DNA from: Lithobates sylvaticus
Taxonomy: Eukaryota; Chordata; Amphibia; Anura; Ranidae
DNA length: 64,000 nt
Direction of reading: 5' to 3'
Assembly: GCA_028564925.1 (NCBI GenBank)
Contig: CM053028.1
Span: forward strand, 367,517,012-367,581,011
Shown here: one piece after another, positions 46,608 to 58,339 of the stretch
Position numbering within the stretch: the stretch's first letter is position 1
Layout: each line of letters starts with the position of its first letter
Translations under genes and position numbers: made by a program
Notes under the pieces: generated by a model
Database searches by the model: none
The model's input: the letters and a program-made list of their open reading frames with translations, nothing else
Told to the model about the DNA's origin: nothing

Positions 46608-47175
46608 TTAAAGGGTAAATCCACTTTCCTGGTAAAAAATAATAATATAGCATATACAATTGCAACTCAAGTCATATTGTAATGAATGTTATTAAAAATT
46701 ACCTTTCCTTTTCAATCTGCAGTGCTGTCATTTTCTGTAAAATGCAATGCAATATGGCTACCTGGAGGTGTTCTGTACACAGAATTTGTACAGAACGCCC
46801 CCTAGAAACATCATTTGCTGCTTGTTTGATTGGCTCACTGATTTTCCCAGAAGTCTACACTAATAGATATCAGGCATCCCCTGTAAGAAAAATTTAATTT
46901 TTGGTGAGCTACTCCCAATAGGAAATCACATCTAAATTGATGCAGACCCTGCGGTTTTCCTCATTAGAGCCCTGCAGGTGCAGCAGCTGGTTGATAATTA
47001 ATAAACCACTCCCATTAGATTCACTCACCACATGGACACAGATAAATACACAGGGATTTCTTCAGAATACCAAAAGGTAGGAATCTGCGACAAAGATTGT
47101 TAAAATCATTGCAATGTACTTATATCACCCAGAGGGGAAAGTTCTTTTCTCAACAAATGTGGAGTTACCCTTTAA
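46608..47175. mobile_element. TTAA-bounded MITE, GGTAAATCCAC family
   Basis: TTAA then AGGGTAAATCCACTTTCC at the left and AATGTGGAGTTACCCT then TTAA at the right. The interior is clearly the same family as 25196-25768 (CAATATGGCTACCTGGAG, CTCATTAGAGCCCTGCAGGTG, ATCACCCAGAGGG). It is the better preserved copy at the ends. Confidence 0.85.
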
Positions 47176-47715
47176 CTGAGGTCATACAATTGAAGAGTGC
47201 ATACTAATCGACTGCTCTGCATTTTCACACTATGGACATTGCCCTTTAACCTATTGATTGGGCAAAATCATATGAATATTATTACTGTGAAGGTACATTA
47301 TTATAATTAGACTGTCCTAACTCCTATCACACATCTTTTATTTTAACTACCGGTATGTGTAATATAGAATGTTTTGTAGCATAAACCATGGTGACCAGGT
47401 AAATTCAATATAAGTAAAAAATAAAAGTGACATCATGTTTAGTTTGAGTGAGGGTAACACATAAACCTGATGGAGAGTCAGGACATATAATCTTCCAGGT
47501 TTAATAACAAATTGTATCTTATTTTGAGAGTCTGACTGGTCTTTACACCCGACAGCTATTTTCCGGTTTGCTGTTAGGTGGATCATTGGAACACTATCAT
47601 AAATTTTCGTACAATATCCATCTTCTCTGACTCTTTCAAATTGGAATCTTGTGTGTCAAGATGATACTTCCTTATTTAGCTACTTCTGACATTATAGTAC
47701 AGATGTTATTATAGA

Positions 47716-48010
47716 GTTATGTGAAAAAGTAAGGACACCTCATGAAAACTGTTGCTTTTTTTCAGCTTATTTGAATAGGTAAACATTAGACCTTGATTTT
47801 AATTGTAGGATAAAGGTGATATACTTGAAAAAAACATTGCATACAATGTGTATTTATTTTCATGATCTAAATGAACAAAAATGCATACTTATCATATGAA
47901 AAATGTAAGTACAACCCTACATTTATTATCGCTTCTAATCCATATAATTAGAATTCAGTGTTCTAGATTAGGTGCCAATGATTAGAACCTTTCTAGGTAA
48001 TATGCCGAAC
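47716..48010. repeat. Possible Tc1/mariner-like MITE remnant
   Basis: The phrases TTATGTGAAAAAGTAAGGACACC and, in reverse sense further on, AAAATGTAAGTACAACCCTAC resemble degraded inverted ends of a TA-type MITE. Ends and flanks are not clean. Confidence 0.3.
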
Positions 48011-48055
48011 CTGTCTTATGTAGAACTCTGTCTTATGTAGAACTCAGACATCTAG

Positions 48056-48333
48056 TGGAGAATTTACTAAAGGCAAATAGACTGTTCATTTTGAAAGGAA
48101 AATTACACTTTGCAACGACATTTCTCCTGAGTTTAGTAAATGTGGTGACATTGCAATTTGCAAAGAGTACTTAATCGTATGCAAGGAGAATAAAAAAAAC
48201 AGCATTTGCATGAATGGATGATGGAAGGGCAGGAAAACGGTACTTCATTCATTAAGTTTTGGGGATAATGTCATTGCAAAGTGCAACTTTCCTTGCAAAA
48301 TAAACTGTTTATTTGCCTTTAAATCAACCCCTT
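48056..48333. mobile_element. Foldback MITE, TAGTAAAGGCAAATAG family
   Basis: Left GAATTTACTAAAGGCAAATAG and right CTGTTTATTTGCCTTTAAATC are inverted. Inner pairs include ACTTTGCAACGAC and GTCATTGCAAAGT. A spacer GCATTTGCATGAATGGATGAT recalls the loop of the copy at 17601. Confidence 0.65.
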
Positions 48334-48392
48334 AGTGCTTGGTGTTGTCTTTGCTATGTGTGGTGTCATCATACCAAGATCAATAGAGCTCC

Positions 48393-48715
48393 TTAAAGCA
48401 GTTGTAAACTGCTAAAGAATTTTTAAAAAAGGACAACGGCATAATGTGCTAGTATGCATTGCATATTAGTAGCACATTATGAAATACCTTAAAACAAAGC
48501 CCTTCCAGCAGTGCTCGCTCACCGCTGAGAGGGCTGACATCTTCCCCCAGACTTTGCAGGCTTGGGCACTGTAAGTGGCCTGAGCCGCAATGATGTCACT
48601 TCTGTGCATGTGCATGTGAGCCGCCGTTTCCGGCACGGGCTCTGAAGGTCCAGCACTGTAAGCCTGACCTTCAGAGTGCAAAAAAGAGAAACAGGACCTT
48701 CACTAAGTGGAAATG
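48393..48715. repeat. One-ended TTAA-type MITE fragment
   Basis: TTAAAGCAGTTGTAAACTGC begins it. The inner phrase CATAATGTGCTAGTATGCA recurs at 55707-55725 in the element at 54923. No right terminus is found. Confidence 0.45.
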
Positions 48716-48806
48716 TGGGGTTGATAATAAAGTTGGCAGTAACTCCAACCAGGACAGGGCCTCTGTGAATAGAGGGGATTCCCTTCTTGGGAATTTAGCC
48801 AGTATT

Positions 48807-49112
48807 TTAACCGCTTCAATACGAGACACTTTTACCCCCTTCCTGCCCATGCCAATTTTCAGCTTTCAGTGCTGTCACACTTTTAATGACAATTGCACGT
48901 TCATGCAACACTATAACCATATGAAATTTGTATCATATTTTCTACAATTTTTTAAAATGTTATATACTGTCACCAGTGCAGTATAGCATCATCATATAAC
49001 CAGTGTGGCAGTGATCAGGGGAACTGACTGGTGACAGTATGTTAAGAAAAATAATATATATCATTTTTTCCAATTTTTCAATATTTTATTAATTTTTATT
49101 ACACTTTTTCCA

Positions 49113-49173
<61 letters not shown>

Positions 49174-49362
49174 CACAGTGACCAGAGCAATACAGTTTTA
49201 CCATAGTAATACTGTACTACTCTAGGGAGGTGATCAGGATTTTTTTTTTTTTACATTTTGACCCGCCTAGTAGGCGGGGTGAAATGCATCAACCAGGGAT
49301 GACATAGAGACCTTTATCTGACAGCTGGAACGCACACCACAGCGGTGATAATTTATCACATA
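48807..49362. mobile_element. Left part of a TTAA-type element, with the Tc1 transposon inserted next to it
   Basis: TTAACCGCTTCAATACGAG at the left follows the TTAACCGCTTG style of the other TTAA elements. Interior phrases include TTCAGTGCTGTCACACTTT and a TA tract. No matching right end is visible before or after the Tc1 element at 49365, so the boundaries are open. Confidence 0.45.
49117..49172. repeat. (TA)n microsatellite
   Basis: About 25 TA units ending in a short GTATATATACAC run. Confidence 0.9.
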
Positions 49363-49364
49363 TA

Positions 49365-50834
49365 CAGTGGCTTGCGAAAGTATTCGGCCCCCTTGAACTT
49401 TTCAAACTTTTGCCACATTTCAGGCTTCAAACATAAAGATATAAAATTTGTATTTTTTGTGAAGAATCACCAACAAGTGGGACACAATTGTGAAGTGGAA
49501 CGAAATCGTTTGGATTTTTGAAACTTTTTTAACTAATAAAAAAATGAAAAGTGGGGCGTGCAAAATTATTCGGCCCCCTTGCGTTAATACTTTGTAGAGC
49601 CACCTTTTGCTGCAATTACAGCTGCAAGTTGCTTGGGGTATGTCTCTATCAGTTTTTCACATCGAGAGACTGAAATTCTTGCCCATTCTTCCTTACAAAA
49701 CAGCTTGAGCTCTCAGTGAGGTTGGATGGAGAGCGTTTGTGAACAGCAGTTTTCAGCTCTTTCCACAGATTCTCGATTGGATTCAGGTCTGGACTTTGAC
49801 TTGGCCATTCTAACACCTGGATACGTTTATTTGTGAACCATTCCTTTGTAGATTTTGCTGTATGTTTTGGATCATTGTCTTGTTGGAAGATAAATCTCCG
49901 TCCCAGTTTCAGGTCTTTTGCAGACTCCAACAGGTTTTCATCCAGAATGGTCCTGTATTTGGCTGCATCCATCTTCCCCTCAATTTTAACCATCTTCCCT
50001 GTCCCTGCTGAAGAAAAGCAGGCCCAAATGATGCTGCCACCACCATGTTTGACAGTGGGGATGGTGTGTTGAGAGTGATGAGCTGTGTTGCTTTTACGCC
50101 AAACATATCGTTTTGCATTGTGGTCAAAAAGTTCGATTTTGGTTTCATCGTACCAGAGCACCTTCTTCCACATGTTTGGTGTGTCTCCCAGGTGGCTTGT
50201 GGCAAACTTTAGACGAGACTTTTTATGGATATCTTTGAGAAATGGCTTTATTCTTGCCACTCTTCCATAAAGGCCAGATTTGTGCAGTGTATGACTGATT
50301 GTTGTCCTATGGACAGACTCTCCCACCTCAGCTGTAGTTCTCTGCAGTTCATCCAGAGTGATCATAGGCCTCTTGGCTGCATCTCTGATCAGTCTTCTCC
50401 TTGTCTGAGCTGAAAGTTTAGAGGGACAGCCAGGTCTTGGTAGATTTGCAGCGGTCTGATACTCCTTCCATTTCAAAATGATCGCTTGCACACTGCTCCT
50501 TGGGATGTTTAAAGCTTGGGAAATCTTTTTGTATCCAAATCCATCAGTCATTTAGGACAACATTGGATCATTCAGAGATCCTCGCTGAACTTCTGGAGTG
50601 ACTTTGCTGCACTGAAAGTAAAGGGGCCGAATAATTTTGCACGCACCACTTTTCAGTTTTTTATTTTCTAAAAAGTTTAAAATATCCAATAGATTTCGTT
50701 CCACTTCACAATTGTGTCCCACTTGTTGGTGATTCTTCACAAAAAAATAAAATTTTATATCTTTATGTTTGAAGCCTGAAATGTGGCAAAAGGTTGAAAA
50801 GTTCAAGGGGGCCGAATACTTTCACAAGCCACTG
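49365..50834 (-). mobile_element. Tc1-like transposon, 1470 bp, nearly complete
   Basis: TA flanks both ends. The terminal inverted repeats are about 215 bp and very alike: they begin CAGTGGCTTGCGAAAGTATT on the left and the complement of CAGTGGCTTGTGAAAGTATT on the right. An inner repeat GTGCAAAATTATTCGGCCCC-like box sits near 49555-49575 and 50628-50645, an IR/DR arrangement known from Tc1 elements with double transposase sites. It encodes one transposase on the minus strand. The high similarity of the two ends suggests fairly recent insertion. Confidence 0.92.
49584..50551 (-). CDS. Tc1 transposase, DD34E, with small defects at both ends
   Basis: The product would cut the element out and insert it at TA. 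The open frame from 50551 has 300 codons. The N-terminal part (GYKKISQALNIPRSSVQAII) is a helix-turn-helix DNA-binding segment. The catalytic triad is LWYDET, FQQDND and NPIENLW; the spacing between the last two is 34 residues, hence DD34E. Tc1 transposases usually have about 340 residues. Here an in-frame TAA lies directly before ATG 50551, with open sequence upstream, so the usual start may be lost. Near 49712 the frame shifts: the usual C-terminal sequence (LFCKEEWARISVSRCEK to GGSTKY, stop at 49584-49586) is present in another frame. The DDE core is otherwise open. It is probably not fully functional. Confidence 0.85.
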
Positions 50835-50836
50835 TA

Positions 50837-51897
50837 TGAACAAACGTTTTTTTATTCCTGTAAGTACAATTGATTTTAATATTTCTAATACACCATACAG
50901 TATTACGCTATGAACATCTCTCTCTTCATTGGTATGCCTTATACCACCATGATGGGAACCTTGTAATTGGAGGAGTAGGAAGGAGCTAGATTCATCCACT
51001 GGTGCAGGACAAGACCATGCAGTTTTGAATCATATTGCTGGTGAGTGCGGACTCAGGAGGGGAGCATGGAGTGTCACCTGAATCTTCACAAGCAGGAATC
51101 AACTATATTTGGCACTTTTCCTGCATGGATGGACTTTTTCACCTATCATTGCACTATGATGGATTAGAGATTGCACAGGCACTTTATATATGTTTATTAT
51201 TTAGCACTTATGTTTTCATATAGAAGCGGCTCTAAGTTTAATTTTGTTGATTTATCACTCCTAGATAAATGTTTCAATTTCCAGTTGTAAGGGCCCTTGA
51301 GTATGATGCAGCATCTGTCTTTGCGTCGGAGACCTGAAGACAAGATCTGCAGTCATGGGGAGATCCTCAAATGGTTGTCCAACCAGCCTTGAATGGAGCT
51401 TCTCACCAGCAGGAAATGTGATGTTGCACTGGAACTTAATGTCAGCCTATCGACTCTGTGCTTTAGTCCCTCCCTAATAGTTTCTAATCTGACATGCAAC
51501 AGCACCTCTAAACGAATGACCCTGATGGCCACTGGAAGGGTAACTTGGCTGTAGCCTATGCTGGTCATTAACCCCTAAGCTAAAACTAGCTATAGAATCC
51601 CAGACTAGAAGGAACAGGGTTACCTACAATATCAGGAGCTGCATATAAACTATATTGCAATAAACAGGTGCATCTTCCATTTAACTAGAAGGTGACTACT
51701 GCACATATAATAGCACAGACCTAGCTATCTGGCACTGTGCATGTGAAATAATAACAATGATAGGGCAGAGATACTCTGTCACAAGGATTTAGATATATAC
51801 GCTTAGCAGCAGCAGTTGAACTAGATTAGATAATAGGAACACTTGCATAGTAGTCCCTTCTGGCTTGGGGTTTAGCAGCATGGACAGGACATATGGC
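50837..51897. other. Non-coding interval, no feature recognised
   Basis: Short frames without domains; no repeat termini seen. Confidence 0.35.
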
Positions 51898-51900
51898 TAA

Positions 51901-52169
51901 GGCCAGCCATACACAGTGCACATTTATTTCCTGTAACCACGGTTGGGGAGAAAGGGCGAGCAGGGGAAGCTGTCCCCACCAGGAGAAGACAGTGATTATC
52001 GCTAGCGGCTATAGTAGCCGCAAGCAATATTCGCAAGATAATCCGGCAGGCCGGTTGTACCCAAGTTGATTGATCGATCAACTTGGTACATTCAGCCTGC
52101 CCATTAACAGTTTGAATTTTGTCTGGTTCCTGCTGAACCGGCTGAGATTCAAACCGTGTATGGCCGGCC
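51901..52169. mobile_element. PIF/Harbinger-like MITE, GGCCAGCCATACAC ends, TAA duplication
   Basis: The left end GGCCAGCCATACACAGT is matched by the complement of CCGTGTATGGCCGGCC, and TAA flanks both sides. Inside, AAGTTGATTGATCGATCAACTT is a perfect short palindrome (52062-52083). A related fragment lies at 56464-56560. Confidence 0.8.
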
Positions 52170-52172
52170 TAA

Positions 52173-52675
52173 GACCTTCTCTGTCTCTCCACTTCTTCCA
52201 TTCTGAATTACAAAGCCAACAACCTAGGGAGGGAAAGTAGATACATGATTTGTTTACAGGCAGTTAGAGGCATTTGCAAAATTAAGAAAGTAGAGGGCAG
52301 CAGATCCCTACATTGGTAAAGGACTTTTAAAGGAAGAATCAAGCATAGGATACTACACAGAGATGTGATGTAATTGAGTAACTGTGTATAATGGGTTGTT
52401 GCTGGAGAGAGGGATCTATGAGTCTCATGTCCTCTGATTTCACCTATGACCTTGATGGACTGTTAAGGTTTAGTTTTGCTTGTTTTGAATTGTTTGTGAT
52501 TTGTGTTTTCTTTTTTGTTCTTATGCTGTTCTTATTTGTGTGTAAATGTATAAATGTGAAAAAATTATGACTACAATTTTAAATAATAAAAAGAAGAATA
52601 GGACCTCCTTTTTAGTCACGTACATCCTGTGGAGTGGGGAACCATGCCTTATAAGCACAAAGAAAAATTAGTAAT
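52173..52675. other. Non-coding interval
   Basis: Ends with AATAATAAAAAGAAG near 52582, which may be the tail of an old retroposon, but no body is recognised. Confidence 0.3.
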
Positions 52676-52679
52676 TATT

Positions 52680-52830
52680 TGCTTCCACTGGTCTACTGAC
52701 TAAAGCATGGGTCCCCTAAGTGTACAAGAGTGGGATGTAAAGGAACTCTGTATTACACATATGGGCAAGATGAAATATATTTTGTTTGACAGTTTAACTC
52801 CCATCCTCCTCCCAAATGAACGTTGATTGT
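52680..52830. repeat. Unnamed interspersed repeat, copy 1
   Basis: The sequence CCACTGGTCTACTGACTAAA through GTCCCCTAAGTGTACAAG to AACTCCCATCCTCCTC appears as an inverted copy at 56545-56695. No terminal repeats are recognised, so the type is unknown. Confidence 0.6.
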
Positions 52831-53669
52831 GATTTGTCCATGACACTTTCTCTATAAGGTATGACCTCAGGTAAAAGGGAATATATCACAAGTTCTAAGT
52901 TAAAACATCAGGCAGTTGTGGCTACTCCTCAACACCTGGGTAACAGGTTGGTTTCATGCAATCAGTCACATCCCCACAGTAATTCTGAATAGGTTCACAA
53001 CCAGTAAGTGGTCTACAAGTATGTATGGTTTTAAGCCGCTACTAACTCAGAACTCTCAGCCTGGAGATTATCTTTAAATGACCATTAAAACACTTATTAA
53101 AACTACTTGTTTATCTTAGACTACCCTGTCAGCAAATGTGGCATCACTGCTGCATGATTTCACTACAGAATGAACAGCTTTGTCACCCAACTCAAGGAAG
53201 AAAGAAAAATCACAGATCTACTGGCATGATCAAGAGGTATTACTTATTATTAGAGGTATTACTTATTACCTATTATTATTATTATTAGACTATTATAGTT
53301 AGCCAGTGGGTGCTCAGAAAATCAAAAATTGCTGTGTTAATGCTGATTTTGTACATAGTTCTTCCATAAAGGCAATCAGTGAACTCTGATATTGCTGATA
53401 AGGTGTGAAATATTCAGGGATGTGTATAACTTCAAAATAGATGTATAGTCTGAGTTTCCTGATTACTTGCCACACATATTTAATTGAATCCATTTAATTA
53501 TAATTAATAATATTTAATTAATTATAAACCATTTAATCCTAACATCAGAAACTCATACAGTCACTTGTAAAATATGTAACTCAGCCGCGTCTTCATGAAA
53601 ATTGTTCCATATTTGTTATTTAATTCATGTTTAGAATTTTTTTTATGTGTTAACATATAACATGTCAGT
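52831..53669. other. Non-coding interval, no feature recognised
   Basis: AT-rich with a short ATT run near 53270. No gene or repeat terminus seen. Confidence 0.35.
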
Positions 53670-54488
53670 TTAACCTCCCTAGTGGAATCCCGAGTGTGGC
53701 TCGGGGTGAATTTTCAGTACCAAAAGCGGTAACCCCGAGCCACACTCGCGATCGCATCGCAGGATCCAGGCAAAGTTACTTACCTCGTCCCCAGGATCCT
53801 GCGATGTCTCCCTGCTGTGTGTGCGAGCCGTGTCCTCCGCCGTATTGCGACGCACGGGGACGGAGCACGGTGCCAAATCAAAAAGTTAAAAACACACAAT
53901 ACATACAGTACACTGTAATCTTACAGATTACATTACTGTATCAAATTATTTTGCATCCCTTTTGTCCCTAGTGGTTTGTCCAGTGCCCTGCATGCAGTTT
54001 TATATTATAAATACTGTTCTTTCTGCCTGGAAACTGGAGATTGTCCATAGCAACCAAAAAGCACCCCTTTACATCAAAAGTGGTTTTAGACCAGCTGGAA
54101 AACAGCGATAATAAATTAGAATCACTTGCAGAATAGAGCGATAGTGATTTGTGGGGAAATTCATCATCAAACACTGAAAGTAATGACCATGACAGTTCCG
54201 CAACTGAGCAAATTTCTGTGTTTTTGATTTGATTATATTATTCAATATTTTTTATTATTATTATATTATTATTTGTTATAATTATTTATAGTTATTTATT
54301 ATATTATAATTTATGATTTCATGTTGCAAACTTTATCATACCTGGGATGTCTAATAGACTCTTGTTTGGACAGATTTAAGTGTGTTATTCCTAAGAATTA
54401 CAGGCCTACAATATAAAACGCCAAATTTCCATGCAAAACATTGTACAGCATCAAAAATCTGAAATAATCATACCATCAGGGAGGTCAA
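53670..54488. mobile_element. TTAA-bounded element, CCTCCCT family, opposite orientation to 41026
   Basis: Starts TTAACCTCCCTAGTGG and ends CCATCAGGGAGGTCAA (TTAA changed by one base). The GC-rich inverted pair lies at the left here (CCCGAGTGTGGCTCGGG with CCCCGAGCCACACTCG; GCAGGATCCAGG with CCAGGATCCTGC) whereas it lies at the right in 41026-41781, showing inverted orientation. It carries no transposase. Confidence 0.8.
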
Positions 54489-54922
54489 GGCTGCATGAAA
54501 CCAATCTAACCAAGAGAAGCCTACAATGCCCTGTCCCCACCATATTTAAATATAGACAAATACATACACATATATATAATTTTGTCAGATGCCAATTAAC
54601 CTAGCAGTGTCCAATTCCTCTACGAATGCATAACACATTTGTAAGAATCAAAGATTGTATTAATACATAAAGTGCTCATTCAGCATGGGATTTGCTGAAC
54701 TGTTAAACTTTACAAAAAACACACAGACAGACTGCACATGCTTAGGTTGGAGGAGGGAAAAGCAGAACAACGAGCCAATCAGTTGTACTGGAGTGCTCAT
54801 GTGCAAGCAAGAAAAATGCTGATAGGAGAAGAATGAAGAGTGACAGTGAGATGAGCTCATCAATCTGCTGATTCTCCTTCAGTCAAGGGAGTGGGTGGCA
54901 GGACAAGACCGAGTTGCATTAC
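54489..54922. other. Non-coding interval, no feature recognised
   Basis: A frame at 54660-54863 has no domain; nothing else was recognised. Confidence 0.35.
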
Positions 54923-55809
54923 TTAAAGTGGAAGTAAACTTCTTTGGCTTTTACCTATAGATAAGCACAGTGGCGGCCCGTCCATAAGGGGTTCACGGGT
55001 ATCTACATACAGGGCGCCGGACTATGGATTCCAAAAGGGGGGTGTGTTTTTTTGAAGCAAGTGATTAGAGCCAGAGGCTCTAATAGGCTTCAAAAAAGGG
55101 TGGGCTCGGGGTGCAGAACACTGAGCCTCAATCCCACTCAGTTGTGTGATAATAGCGAAAGAATATTCTCACACTGATTCTCCTCCCAGCCAATCAGGAA
55201 GCAATGTTATTGGCCAAGGGGGAGGAGGAGGAGACCCACAGCCAGGAGGAGAAGCAGGAGAAGACCAATGGATCCACCAGCAGTCACCAGCAGGGGGTTT
55301 GTATATGGTGTTCGTCTCCTGCAGGGGGGTGGACGTATGGTGTTCCCGTTCCCGTGTTGATCTCCCGCCGAGGGGGGGTGGAATTTGTGTTTGTCCCCCC
55401 CCCCCCCGAATTATCGAGCACCAGCCACCACTGGGTAAGCCTATAGTAAGGCTTACCTATAGGTAGTGTAAAGATCACTTAAACGTGCACCATTTAGGAG
55501 ATATTTACTGCAATGTCAGCCAGTGACATCACTGGGGTATGCGCTCTGAAGGAACGGGCATCTGTGCCATTCCTTCAGAGCCCTGTGTCGTAAATGGCGG
55601 CTCCTGGCCAGGGTGCTCGAACCCGTAAGCAAGATGGGTGAATCTGGAAGCACCTGCAGCTTTGATATCTCGGTGCTGGAATGCTTTGTTAAGGTAAGTT
55701 TAACATAATGTGCTAGTATGTCATGCATACTAGCAGATTATGACATTAGCTTGTAGGGTCAAAAAAAATAAATGAAAAAAAAACGTCCAGCGGCTTATAA
55801 CTGCTTTAA
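54923..55809. mobile_element. TTAA-bounded MITE carrying a nested hAT-like element
   Basis: TTAA then AGTGGAAGTAAACTTC at the left and GGCTTATAACTGCT then TTAA at the right. The inner stem CCTATAGATAAGC / GGCTTACCTATAGG parallels the intact stem of the MITE at 35927. The piece at 54968-55433 is a later insertion. The inner phrase CATAATGTGCTAGTATG is shared with 48393-48715. Confidence 0.7.
54968..55433. mobile_element. hAT-like MITE nested in the TTAA MITE
   Basis: The ends CAGTGGCGGCC and the complement of CAGTGGTGGCTGG form a terminal inverted repeat. The flanks GATAAGCA and GGTAAGCC match at 6 of 8 positions; the sister MITE at 35927 shows GGTAAGCC uninterrupted at this place. This fits an 8-bp hAT target duplication with some decay. 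The interior is GA- and G-rich and has no transposase. Confidence 0.6.
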
Positions 55810-56463
55810 TGTTTATCTAAAGTCAAGAATAAAAATGTAATTTATTGCAGCATGTCAGTCTATTGATTGTGGGGGGCTGCATTGGTTCCCTTTTTTTGAC
55901 CTGGTGATTAAAGCAGTAACACACTTGCTATCCAGGGGGACAATGCTCACTTGCTGTTCTAGGGGGAACATCTATATAACTGTTGTGTCCCTTCGACACG
56001 GGGTCTCACAGGGTGGTGCTAGCAATGCTGCTAGTATACGCTCAGCAAGTTACACACAGGCTGGATGCACTTCTTAACCAAGGAAGGGTTTATTACTCAC
56101 TCAGAAACATGATGACATTCTTACATGGAGGAGTCGTAATATAACAGGCCTCTGTCCTTACCGGATGTAATTCCTCTAAGTATCATTCGGCTGCTTCCAG
56201 TCCCACACACTCGTGACTGACTTCCTAGTACAGCCCCTCCCCCAGCATGCATCAGGAGAAAGAGGGTCAAGGGGTCACAGTGATTCTGCACAAACATCCC
56301 AATAACATAGGAGGAAGAGATGTAGATTCCACAGACGTCCACAGAAATAGCTGAGAACAATGATAATTGATAACAATCAGAAGAGACAGGGAGCAGAGGA
56401 AGTTATCAGCTCACTAGATTTCTGCCATGATATACTAGTATTTTTGCACTTATCAGATTGTAA
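55810..56463. other. Non-coding interval, no feature recognised
   Basis: No gene-like frame or repeat terminus was recognised. Confidence 0.35.
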
Positions 56464-56560
56464 AGCTGGCCATAGATGGTCCCTGCTGAATCGGCCAAGA
56501 TTTGAACTAAGTATGGGTAGGCTGATTGTACCCAAGTTGATTGATCCCAATCAATGTTTC
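56464..56560. repeat. Fragment of the GGCCAGCCATACAC MITE family
   Basis: AAGCTGGCCATAGATGGTCC, CCTGCTGAATCGGC and TGTACCCAAGTTGATTGATC correspond to parts of 51901-52169. The fragment joins the unnamed repeat that follows. Confidence 0.55.
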
Positions 56561-56695
56561 ATTAGTGAGGAGGATGGGAGTTAATCTGTCAAACAAGATA
56601 TTTTTCATCTGGCCCGTATATGTAATAAAGAGTTCCTCTACATCCCACCCTTGTACACTTAGGGGACCCATGCTTTAGTCAGCAGACCAGTGGGA
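56545..56695. repeat. Unnamed interspersed repeat, copy 2 (inverted)
   Basis: This is the reverse complement, with changes, of 52680-52830 (GAGGAGGATGGGAGTTAATC; CTTGTACACTTAGGGGACCC; TCAGCAGACCAGTGG). Confidence 0.6.
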
Positions 56696-58339
56696 GCCGC
56701 TAGCAATAATCAAAGTGTTTTCTTCCCAGATGGGGGGGCTCCCCTTGTACCCCCGCTAGAAAACTCAAAAGCTCCGCAGGAAGGAACCCCCCCTAGCTGT
56801 GTTGATGGGGGAATAAAGCGAGTTTCTTTCCTGCAACCACGCATATTGCACCCCCTGGTTCGGTTCACACCAGAACCTGTTAACGGACCGAAAGTTTGTG
56901 CGAACGTTAGAACCCTATTAAATATAATGGATGAGAACGTTCGAAATCTAAAGTGCTAATTATAACGGCTAATATGCATGTTATTGTCCTAAAAAGGGTT
57001 TGGGGACCCGGGTTCTGTCCCAGGGGACATGTATCAATGCAAAAAGAAGTTTTTTGAAAAACGGCCGTTTTTTCTGGAGCAGTCATTTTAATGATGCATA
57101 AAGTGAAAAAAAAAGTGAAATATTCCTTTAAATATCGTACCTGGGGGGTGTCTAAAGTATGTCTGTGAAGTGGCATGCGCTACCCGTGTTTAGAACTGTC
57201 CCTGCACAAAATGACATTTGTAAAGGAAAAAAAGCCATTTAAAACTGCTTGAGGCTTTAATGTCATGTCTTGTCCTGGCAATATGGATGAAAACCTTTGA
57301 GAAAAATGGCATGGCTACCACATCAGCCCCCCCCCCCCCCACCCCAGTCCATTACCAGCCCCTTTGGGTCTTGTATGGATATTAAGGGGAACCATGCACC
57401 CAAAATAAAACCCTATACCTAAAACCCTATATACCCAGCAAATAAGGATAGATACAGGTGTATACTTTGCTGTGCTGGAGGCACACAACACACACTAACT
57501 CCTGCAGATGGCTGTATTAGAGAACACTAGCAAATAAGGGTAGATACAGGTGTGTACTGTGCTGTGCTGGAGGCACAGAACACACACTAATGCCGCGTAC
57601 ACACGAAGGGACAATCCCGCGGGATTATCCTTTGGACTGAAGTCCAGCGGATAATCCCCTCGTGTGTGGGCGCCGGCGGACTTTTTGGCGCCAAAGTACG
57701 GCGGACTAAAGTTTGAAGTTTTGTTTTCAAATTATCCGCTGGACTTGGCAGTCCAGCGGATAATCCCGCCGTTAGTGGGCAAATCCGCGGGACTTTTGAA
57801 ATGAACGGACTTGCCGCTCATCGGCAAGTCCGTTCATTTAGCACGTGACTTCAGGTTACGTAGCTAGCGTAGGCAGTAAATGCCGCCGCGCTAGCTCCGT
57901 GACCTGGCATGGATTTAAAGGGACTCCCCACGCCGAAAAAACGGCGTGGGGGTTCCCCCCAAATCCATGTCAGACCCTCATCCGAGCACGCAGCCTGGCA
58001 GGCCAGGAAAGGGGTGGGGACGAACGAGCGCCCCCCCCTCCTGAGCCGTACCAGGCCGCGTGCCCTCAACATGGGGGGTGCCCTGGGGAAAGGGGGGCCG
58101 TGCGGCCCCCCCACCCCAAAGCACCTTGTCCCCATGTTGATGAGGACAAGGGCCTCTTCCCGACAACCCTGGCCGTTGGTTGTCGGGGTCTGCGGGCGGG
58201 GGCTTATCGGAATCTGGGAGCCCCCTTTAATAAGGGGCCCCCCAGATACCGGCCCCCCACCCTATGTGAATGAGTATGGGGTACGATGTACCCCTACCCA
58301 TTCACCTAAGGTGTAAAATGTAAAGTAAAAAAAAACACC

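Noticed and set aside
49833-50270. Plus- and minus-strand short frames inside the Tc1 element
   Set aside because: They are shadows of the transposase frame.
57845-58316. Frames of 135-142 codons in both arms of the palindrome
   Set aside because: They lie in repeat modules shared with the GGGATGAGC copies, have no domain, and are open in several frames because of GC-rich composition.
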